From positions 27,390,579 through 27,454,578 of the forward strand of contig OY829542.1 in the NCBI GenBank assembly GCA_963691705.1: DNA of 64,000 nucleotides, in the 5' to 3' direction. This DNA is from Viola odorata. Taxonomy: Eukaryota > Streptophyta > Magnoliopsida > Malpighiales > Violaceae. Shown piece by piece: positions 56,007 through 64,000 of the stretch (positions within the stretch are counted from its first letter, which is position 1; each line of letters opens with the position of its first letter). The notes below the pieces were generated by a model. That model had not been told where the DNA came from. It searched no databases and saw only the letters and a program-made list of their open reading frames with translations. The translations under genes and the position numbers were made by a program.

Positions 56007-57560
56007 TCACCTCTCCCTTCGAGGAGATTCGTCCTCGAATCTAGAGATGAAAACCGCACGAACGCAGCAAGAAAAACTTTGGGCAGCCATTTGTAGATGC
56101 AAAACAACATGTGGTCCGAAGATGTAAGGTGGAGTTTAACCACTAAAGATGCATTGTACCTGTTACCTACACAAGCCCATAGACACAAAGAACAAGGAAA
56201 CGAGTCTATGGGGGTGATCATGAGAGACCTATAGTCATGCGTCAAAAGAGGTAATCCAACAAATGGACATTCTAAGTGAAAGGAGACTAGAGCATGAGAA
56301 GGGCAACAATATGAAGGCATGTGCAAGTGTAATGGTGTCCTATGTGAGAAGGGATCATGATAAGAAGTGACACAAACAAAATGGACATGTATCATATTGT
56401 CTAAAGCATGCGGCAAGACAAAAGTGCTATAAGGGAAAGGGATAAGAGGTACAAACTCTTGTGATGCCACGCATGGAAGAACGTTGAGCAACACCTCCGT
56501 AGGATCATCCTCCGAAACTAGCACAAGATAAGAGATATCACTAGAGAGGGGTTAGTGTTAGTGAAAACCAAATAAGGATCCTTAAACCGGCCAAGAGTGC
56601 ACGGTTTAGGGTAAGAATCCGCAAGTGTCACCACACTCCTCACGGCACATAAGCTCACTTTTTTGGGTGCCATTTGCTCACTGTTTTCACTCGTATGCTC
56701 ACTATTTTCACTCGTATCCTCACTAGTTTGCTTGCTATTTTCAAGCCATATTTTTCTACTCGGTACAAGCTCATTATTTTCATGTACGATATTTTCCTCA
56801 ATCTCTCCACTTACTTTCTTCACTCCACTCCTCTCATTTTTTAATTCAGGTTTGGGAGGAAGCGCAAATGTGGCAAACGCCTTGGAGAGCTTGACTTGGT
56901 CTTCATACACTTGGGAAGGAGGCAAGGGAGGGATAAGAAATTTGCAGCCCAAGTGCTGAAATTTGTACGTGTTGTGGAACCCGTCATGGACAACCCTCTT
57001 GTCAAATTGCCACGGCCTACCAAGAAGCAAATGGCCAAAATGAATTGCTGCCACAACACAAGTTCTCTCATCCACATACTCACCAATTGCGAAGGGGATG
57101 GTCACTTGTTTAGTCACCTTAACGGAGCTGCCATCATTAAACCAATTGAGCGTATAGGGTTTAGGATGTTTGATGGTAGCTAATCCCAAAAAGTGGACAA
57201 GAAGGGCACTAGCCACATCAGTGCAACTACCATTATCAACCAAAATTGAGATCACTATAGCATTAGCTAAACCGCGAGTAAGAAAGAGGTTGTCTCGTTG
57301 TTCAAGTGCCTTGTCATCCATTTTAGCCTTAATGCTCAAGTTCCGTCTTACGACCAAGTATTGAGGAACTTCCACACACGTGTAACCCTCAGCATCATTC
57401 TCACTCGAGTTATGAAAAAACATGGTGACTGCCTCTTATGTAACCTTGGTCTAGTCATCATCACTAACTACCTCTCCACCTTCCCGCAAGATCATTACCC
57501 TTTGATTAGGGCATTCAGCGCGCATATGGCTTTTCCCGCCACATTTAAAGCACTCAATGT
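56007..57560 (-). pseudogene. Gypsy3-2 protease and truncated pol
   Basis: The zinc knuckle CFKCGGKSHMRAEC lies at about 57500-57550. The open frame 57423-56518 has NLFLTRGLANAIVISILVDN, GSCTDVASALLVHFLGLATI, KVTKQVTIPFAIGEYVDERT and HLLLGRPWQFDKRVVHDGFH, a protease of the same type as Gypsy1, then a Ser/Glu repeat linker (SEDTSENSEHTSENSEQ). Another open frame (56524-55949) has no RT-like text and ends with SRTNLLEGRGDD running into the LTR, so the whole RT-integrase part was lost or replaced. Confidence 0.75.
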
Positions 57561-57599
57561 TTCTATGTGGAGTCCTAGGGTTAGGGTTGCTGTTTGGGG

Positions 57600-58869
57600 T
57601 AAGTGTAGGTGTGGTTGCTGAACTAGGTGTGGTGTTTGGGTAGGTGTTTGGTTTAGAGGCAAACGGGGGCTGTTTGGTGTCTAGGGAGTGTTTAGGCGAA
57701 GGAGATGAAGAATTCCAAGAAGGAAAGGAGGTTTCGGCCTAGTACTTACTTGTTTCTCAATTTTCAAGGCAAGGTGGAACATGTCATCCAAAGTGTTATA
57801 GGTCTGAAAATTGAGTTGGTAGGCTCTCTCTCTATGCAACCCACCTAAAAATCTTACCATTGTAGCCTCAAAACTTTCAATCACATTAGCGTATATAAGA
57901 TAGGTTTGTAACTCATGGAAATTGTCACTAACACTCCTTGGACCTTGAGTGAGGCGTTGAAGCCGTTGATGAAGGTCACGGATGTGGTAACTAGGAACGA
58001 ATCTTCTCCTCACTTCATACTTCAATTCCTTCCAAGTTGCCACGGGTGGAACTCTCTCAACCCTCCTAGCCCGTAAACTCCACAAGGGCTAGTTTAACCT
58101 TTTTCTCCTTGGCATAGTTGTAGCACGCGAAAATGCGTTCTACTTTGCCCTCCCATTCATAATATGCCTCCGGGTCATCCTTTCCCTCATAGGGATAGAA
58201 ATTTTAATGCTAGAGAGGTTGCTGTCCACTCTCTCCTCTTGGTACCTACGACCTCTTGTCTCAAAAGGCCCTTCATACTCAAATCGTCTCTCACCATGGG
58301 CATTTTCATAATGTGGGGGTTAGGGTGGTCTAGGTCTTTCATAGAGGGGGGGAACATATGTATTGGCGCGGTGTAGAGGGCCGGCTAGGTGATTGGCCAT
58401 TTATATTTGGGTGGGCATTTGTGGCTGTCTAGGGTCAAAAGGGTAGGGAATGGGATTGCCGTATGTGTATGTGGCTGTCTCGGCTCAGTAGGAAAAGCTA
58501 CACCCCGAGTGTCCACAAGTATAGGGCTACGGGTTTGGTCAACAACCGGTGGTGTAGTATGATGTGAATGGACGCCATGGAACTTATCCTCTTAACTATG
58601 GTGACTTACTGCTTGAAACCCTCACAGTTTGTTGGTCGTGTGTATTTTGGTTGATTTGTGGAGGAGGGGGTGGTGGTGGGGGCTGTTCAATTCTCGGTTG
58701 AGGTGGCCGACGATCACTCAAGAGCAAGGCATAGTCTTCCTTTGCTCCTCCCATTGAATAGTCATTTGGTGTATGAACCACTCCTAGTTAATTGTGAGGG
58801 TTTTAAGGGCCAGAGGGAGTGTAGAGGATTCATCTGATTCAACCCCTTGGACAAGATCATTTTGAGACA
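57600..58869 (-). pseudogene. Gypsy3-2 gag
   Basis: Start MSQNDLVQGVESDESS at 58869. Later pieces in other frames: a proline run (EQPPPPPPPPQINQN, about 58650) and ATWKELKYEVRRRFVPSYHI, RDLHQRLQRLTQGPRSVSDN, FQTYNTLDDMFHLALKIEKQ (58085-57700). The order matches Gypsy1 gag. Stops and frameshifts inactivate it. Confidence 0.75.
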
Positions 58870-59690
58870 TATTTGTACCTATAAAAAGAAACAAACACAA
58901 TTGATATCTATACAAAAATCGGTTAGTCCCTCCCTTTCGTATTTCACTCGTGTTTCACACTACACTCTAATGTTCTCACAATCCTCACACACACTCTTAT
59001 CTTCACACAAAATCCAATGCTTAAGCTAACAATGACTCTAAATCAAGTGAAAGCACACAGACAACAAAGACAACAAGGGTTAGAAGGAAAGGTGAGGAAA
59101 ACCTAGTCAATGTTCAAGAAGGAAAAGCTTGATTTGAACACTAAGAAGGTTTAGAGTAGAAATGTAATGTAGAAACAAACAAAGAAAAACCAAGGACACA
59201 AATGAAAGCTAGCTCAAAAGGAAAACAAAAACAGAAAAGAAAGAAAAGAAATTAAAGCTGTAGTTTGAAAAATTGCTAGTCAAATGCAAAGTTGCCAAAA
59301 ATACACCTTTGATATACTACTACACTTCTAATGCAAACATACACACTAGTCTCTTGCTTTGACTCACTTGTATTCTTTTCTTCTTTTTTTTGGTTTTTTT
59401 TTTAAATTTAGGGATTTAATTTACTCTTTTAATCCCTTTCTTTTTCTTTTCTGTTTTTGCTTTTTTTTTTGTAAGTGCAAGAGAGCTCAAGGAGTGTATG
59501 ACAAGTATTTTTGATGTTGAGAAGTGAAAGACAAGTAGTTTAAAATCAAAAGATATTTTTCACTAAATGGCAAAATATTTGAATGTATGACACGTAGTAC
59601 GAATGTATATGACAAGTAAAATTTGCAATGCGTATGACAAGGAGTGTCAAAGTGTATAAAAAGCAAAAAGGAAGCTAAATTTTTGCACGA

Positions 59691-60831
59691 GTTAGATTTA
59701 ATTTTTTGTAAACTTTAGGTCTGTTTAAATTTTTTCTGCATGATTTTCTTTGGATTTTCGTGTGTTTTTAGGAATAAACACTTGCATGATCTATGTTTTT
59801 GCTGTGACTGCATGAAAACCACACCCATGATTTTCTTGAAATTTCACTTCAACACTCAAAATACTTAGACACGTAACAATTTTGATTCATGCTTAATTAA
59901 CAAGGCAACCATTGTGTAACATGTTTAATGCCAGAAACTCTCACTTCTCACCACAGAACCATGATCAATTAGCCTAAACTTGAGATGATCTTTGAAGGAA
60001 CTGTCTTGGTCAAGTAATTGATCAAGATGTTATTTTCTGTCTTGACCAAGTAAATAATTGATTAGTTCAAATGATACACAGAGTTGCCAGTCTTTTAATT
60101 CTGTACTACCTGTAGAGTCTTTATCCTTCTGCATGTTTGTGTGGACACTACCAGGAACCAACGGGGTTGCATGATGTTGGTGACTCGGCACCATCACCCC
60201 ATAAATAGGCGAAACTCCCCGAAGTGCATCTAGCTAATCCCTTACAACCGGGCCGAACAAGCTAGGCTGGGGGTGTCCATTACTTGAGCTTTATATGTTT
60301 ATTTTATGCAAGAAAGGGAAGGAAAAGAAAAGAAAAGAAAGCACTGCAAAAGACTCCAAAGCGAGCAAAAGAAAAATAGAAGAAAAAGAAACAGTGCTGT
60401 AAAAGTCTCCAAATTTGGGCGAAGAAAAAGATCTCAATACAGACATGACATGGCAACAATTTGTGCTTACATGTTTTATTTTCTATTTAATATATGTGCA
60501 CTTGCCTGTGTCAGCAACTCTTGTATCTTTTGGATTTGTGGATAGGAGCAGAAAAATCAAATGAATGTGTTCCTCCACTGATTTCTTAAGTCTTGAGTAA
60601 CTGTTCTTGGTTTTGCTGTGAAGAGTGAGATGTTCCTGGGCATTGAACAGACCTTGTTAATCTAGGATGGATTGGAAGAGTTGAGTGTCCATGTATTTTT
60701 CCTGTTGAGATGATCATTTGAGTTGAACATGGGTTGCTGGTTTAATTTTTATTTTGCATGTTATTGCATGTTTTATGTATTTTGTGTGCTTTTTGCTTGG
60801 GAGCAAGCGTTAGATTAAGTGTGGGGGGGTT
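59691..60831 (+). mobile_element. element D internal 3' region with polypurine tract
   Basis: Non-coding spacer typical for the region after the env-like ORF of Athila elements. It holds CTGTCTTGGTCAAGTA (60003), TGATCAAGATG and CTGTCTTGACCAAG (60038). The end TTAAGTGTGGGGGGGT (60816-60831) is the polypurine tract before the LTR. The limit at 59691 is approximate. Confidence 0.65.
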
Positions 60832-62288
60832 TGATTGAGCTCTAATTGTTGTGGTTTTTACCATTTATTCTCTTGTAATTTTGAATGGTATGCTATTGAT
60901 TTTGCTGTGAATCATTCGATTATTGTAGGAAACAAGTTTGGAGAGGCAAGGAGAAACAATGAGGAGAATTAGGCATGATTCTGGGCTGATTCGGAGCAGG
61001 AAAATTCTTGACCAAGACTGGACATGGGTATCTCTCTTGACCAAGATAGACTTGCTTGGCCAAGCCTCACTTGTAGTAATCTTCGGAGCAGACAACGGAT
61101 TAAAGGTGCTGGCAGATGATTTTCTTGCCCTGAAGATTGAGAGAGTTAATCACGGACAAATTGAAGATGCGTCCTACTGTTTTGATCTGATTAGATCTTT
61201 TTGTGAGGAAGAGAGGAATTCAAATACAATTTAGAGTTGATTAGGGTTTGATTTTCCGGGAGTTACGCATGCAACTATTTTTTAGGAATTATTTATACTC
61301 TTCTTAGATTTTTGAGAAAATGGAGTTTTTTTTTCGTCGTCACTGGTTGGGGAATTCTCTCTCTGATTTTCTACCACCATTTTCACCTACACTTTGCTCC
61401 TTCGGCAACGAAGGATTGTTATTATATTTTTCAATACATTGTTTAATTTTATTTTCAACTATGAGCATGAGTAACTAAGTACATCTTTCTTAGTAGAGGC
61501 ACTTAAGCATGATCATGAGTATGCATGAGACCTAAGCGATCTTACTAATCTTTAAATATGCATTTAATTAATTTTGTAATTATTCCCATTGTATTTCTGT
61601 TTGATATTAGATCTGGCCAATTTAGTGTTGAATAGATAATACACATCAGTCATTTCTCTTAGCCATGGATCACTGACTAAGAGGATCGAAGTAGACACCT
61701 ACGCGCTAGTGGATATTCACGAAACGGTAGGGAGAAAGGTTAATTAGATCCAGTCCCAATTGACTCCTGAGGATACTAGTCTGGAGTTTTCTTCCCCTAG
61801 TCGTTCATCAGCCAATTCAGTAAACCCTTTAACCAGCAAGGTGTTGGTTAGTTAGGCATCATCTCTACGTGTACCTGAGGTGGTGTTGATACAAGAGTGA
61901 AGGAGGGATCATAAGCGTACCTTGATCCTATAGCAACTCTGTAGATTGAAGATGAATACCTCTGTGTCGATGATTGTATCTCATGTCTCATAGCTGCCAG
62001 CCTCTACTAGGAATCTCTTTCCCATTTGATTTCTATTTCTGAATCAGCCATCTTGACCGAGAACGTCATTCTTGGCCAAGACAGTTACTTGCTTTATTTA
62101 CTCTTCCGTTTTAGTTTTAATACAAAATCACCAATTTCACCTAAGTGTTATTTCAATCATTACAAGTTCTCACAAAAGTCATACCATAGCTCCATTTGGA
62201 TCGAACCTCTTACTGATATTTATAATTTATTTGTTCCTAATGGCAAGTTGTAACTTATATTTATTTTTTACGGATTCGACACCCATCA
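60832..62288 (+). repeat. 3' LTR of Athila-like element D, 1,457 bp
   Basis: Starts TGATTGAGCTCTAATTG and ends GATTCGACACCCATCA. It is the inverted relative of LTR C. U3 contains TTCTTGACCAAGA (61008), CTCTTGACCAAGA (61033) and CTTGGCCAAG (61053). A TATTTATACT box follows at about 61288. U5 side has TTCTTGGCCAAGACAG (62069). Confidence 0.88.
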
Positions 62289-62890
62289 TAAGGTACCAAA
62301 TACATCTAGCATTTAGCCTTTCAATCCTCTCTTCTATCCAGCTAAAACCTGAAGAGATTTTACAAAAAAAAAACAAAAAAAAAAAGAAGTACAACACAAC
62401 AACCCAAATGTACCCTACCCTAACTTAGCTAGCTAGAAACTGATGAGAGTTAGTGACCACCTGCATAAAAGATTTCACCTTCATCTCTTACCTTCCTTCT
62501 TACAAGTTTTCAAAAGATTTTGCTCCATCCAAAAAGATTTTAGCTCGGACCCCAAACTCAACCCTCCAATCGAGTCCTATCGAGTTTTGTGTCTTGAGTC
62601 TTACCTTCTTTCGAGTCTTTTCTCACTTTTGTCTTGTATTTTCCCTGAGTCTTGTATTTCTAAAATACTTCTCTCATCTTGTTTTAATTCCTTGAGCATT
62701 GGTCAAGACAGTTGTGAACAAACACTTAACTTGAACCACAAGGTTGATTGCGGTAAACATTGCGCAGTGTGCAAGCAATTTGTGTAAGGTTCTCTTGAGT
62801 GATTTGTGAGGCTATCTTTTACGAGTGACCAAACACGAGTGTTAAAATATGTGAGGGAGTGATTATCTACTAACGTTTAAGTGAGTGTGC
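62289..62890. other. spacer/leader between LTR D and the Gypsy4 gag
   Basis: No gene is supported. A poly-A tract (62363-62390) lies near the left end. GCATTGGTCAAGACAGTTG at 62698 is the C/D-family motif. The right part (ACGAGTGTTAAAATATGTGA, 62836) resembles the leader of Gypsy1 and probably belongs to Gypsy4. Confidence 0.4.
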
Positions 62891-63745
62891 AGGTACCAAA
62901 CACACCATGTCCGACGCAAGCGTAGTTGGCAACAATGATGCCAAGTCTGACAAATCCATTAATCCGACGCTAACCAAAATGGATTCCCGAGGAGATGTTG
63001 AGTATGTTGTGAATCCTTATATTGAATCCAAACTCCCCCACTAGGGCCTCTACAAGTCCTACCTTTCCAAGCACTATGGCTCCCATAGCCCCCATCGAGC
63101 CGGATAAAGATCATGTTACTTGCGAATCCATAGAGGAAGGTCAGGGCTTTCCAAATTTCCTCACCACGGGGCCCCAAAAGCAAGCCCCTCCTCCTAACCT
63201 TGATGTATTTGAGAACCAAATGCAAGTTATCCGGAACAGGTATGCCCTAGGCAACAGAGGGCAGGACCCGTATGAGAGCCGCGCCACCAGGCAGCCACAG
63301 GGCCGTGGCCCACACCAGAATGACTAGCGGTATGCTGCTAGTTTCCAACAGTGTACCGTTGGCCGTGGGCAGTGACATGCGACGCAACCAAGAGGACCTC
63401 CTTGCGTGCAGTAGCCAACCCCTAATTCCTCACTACCATGCAAGCACTACACCCTACCAATCACGTGAGTTCTACGAGGATCTATATGAGGAAGCTAATG
63501 ATGACTTTGATGAATTTGTGAGGTAAAATAAGGGAAGGCGACAACGAGGCTAAGCGCCACATTTTGGCGAACACTTTGAGAGGTCGCAAGAGCCTAGGAT
63601 TGATGACAACCTAAGTAGTATAAAGGTCCAAATTCCTACCTTTGAGGGCACCACCGATTCTTCAGAGTATCTTAAATAGGAAGGAAAAATTCAATGCATC
63701 TTCAATTGTCATAAATATTCGGAGGGTAAGAAGGACTCCACTTTG
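62891..63745 (+). pseudogene. Gypsy4 gag fragment (Gypsy1/Gypsy3-related), plus strand
   Basis: Starts near ATGTCCGACGCAAGCG (62908). Later text: PTFPSTMAPIAPIEPDKD, GQGFPNFLTTGPQKQAPPPN, then in another frame REFYEDLYEEANDDFDEF, and finally DDNLSSIKVQIPTFEGTTDS and CIFNCHKYSEGKKDS, matching DANLSSIKMKIPPFEGTDDL and LCHNYSEGKK of Gypsy1 gag. Several stops. It ends abruptly at about 63745. CTAGCGGTATGCTGCTAG (63324-63341) lies inside and holds the stop of one frame. Confidence 0.75.
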
Positions 63746-63893
63746 GCACATCATTCCTTTTTGGACACAAAAACGTCTCCTTTGACCATCTCTTTCCTTG
63801 CTGGACACAAAATAAATAAAATCCCCATTTTATAGGCGCCCTAAGATGTAAAAATGTGTTTGTCTTTTATCTCGCGGATTGGCAGTCTGCTTG

Positions 63894-64000
63894 TGTTGCT
63901 ACCCGATTTTTGACTCATTTTTTGCAGTTTTATCTTTCATCCCATTATTAGCCCGTTTAAATTGAAATTCTATCAATTTTAGATCTTTGGCTATTTATTT
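63894..64000 (-). repeat. 3' end of a second family B LTR, minus strand, running out of the window
   Basis: The minus strand ends AAAAAATGAGTCAAAAATCG then GGTAGCAACA, as in 30040-30077 (AAAAATGACG..TCAAAAATCG, GGTAGCAATA). The remaining LTR lies right of the window. Confidence 0.6.

Larger units (their letters stand above)
55241..59690 (-). mobile_element. Gypsy3-2, gag-protease only gypsy element (right end lost)
   Basis: Minus strand. 3' LTR 55241-56006, then protease, zinc knuckle and gag up to the ATG at 58869, and a leader that stops matching at about 59690. RT, RNase H and integrase are missing. The 5' LTR and primer site are absent, so its target duplication cannot be checked. It sits inside the env-like part of element D. 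Confidence 0.75.

Overview
This is a 64-kb piece of a plant nuclear chromosome. It has multi-exon genes with AG/GT introns, AT-rich spacers, and copia, Ty3/gypsy, PIF/Harbinger, hAT-like and mariner-like elements. The three host genes match well-known land-plant families in exon layout and protein sequence, and the base composition fits a eudicot. I cannot name the species.

The left 25 kb is gene territory. After a decayed mariner transposase fragment (1-423, minus), a MYB-CC (PHR1-LIKE type) transcription factor lies on the plus strand (2215-5109, six coding exons, 333 aa). A plant alpha/beta-hydrolase of 480 aa converges on it from the minus strand (13923 down to 7365, 13 exons). An hAT-like non-autonomous element (14261-15727) and an old copia element (15753-20398, target duplication AGCAC) sit upstream of the hydrolase. 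A chloroplast-type SixA-like histidine phosphatase (24767 down to 20943, five exons, 234 aa) follows. I reconstructed all three genes exon by exon with consistent phase. Two introns, one in each of the first two genes, need a GC donor.

From about 26 kb to the right edge the window is nested retrotransposons. An Athila-like LTR and pol fragment (A) is cut by an LTR of a TGTCGCACC family (B, 28157-30077). An Athila-like 5' end (C, minus, LTR 30827-32209) follows. A gypsy copy called Gypsy3-1 then received two independent insertions in its leader. One is a complete PIF/Harbinger element (32343-38060, TSD TTA) with both ORFs, its transposase broken by one nonsense codon. The other is Gypsy2 (38273-50208, TSD GATTT). 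Gypsy2 was itself hit by Gypsy1 (39290-47047, TSD CCGTC), whose two 987-bp LTRs differ at about 12 sites, all transitions.

To the right is an Athila-like plus-strand element D: 3' integrase, env-like ORF remains, polypurine tract and LTR 60832-62288. It is interrupted by a second Gypsy3 copy (55241 to about 59690). A fourth gypsy gag and the edge of another B-type LTR close the window.

The most unusual pattern is that each LTR family carries its own short palindrome repeated in U3 upstream of the TATA box, and in several families also in leader or coding DNA: AAACGG..CCGTTT in Gypsy1, CTAGCGGTATACCGCTAG in Gypsy3, TCTTGGCCAAGA in Athila C/D, CCTAGGCCTAGG in Athila A, and TGACGTCA in Gypsy2. 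A second pattern is that pol in the Gypsy1/Gypsy3 group runs through the polypurine tract and into the 3' LTR.
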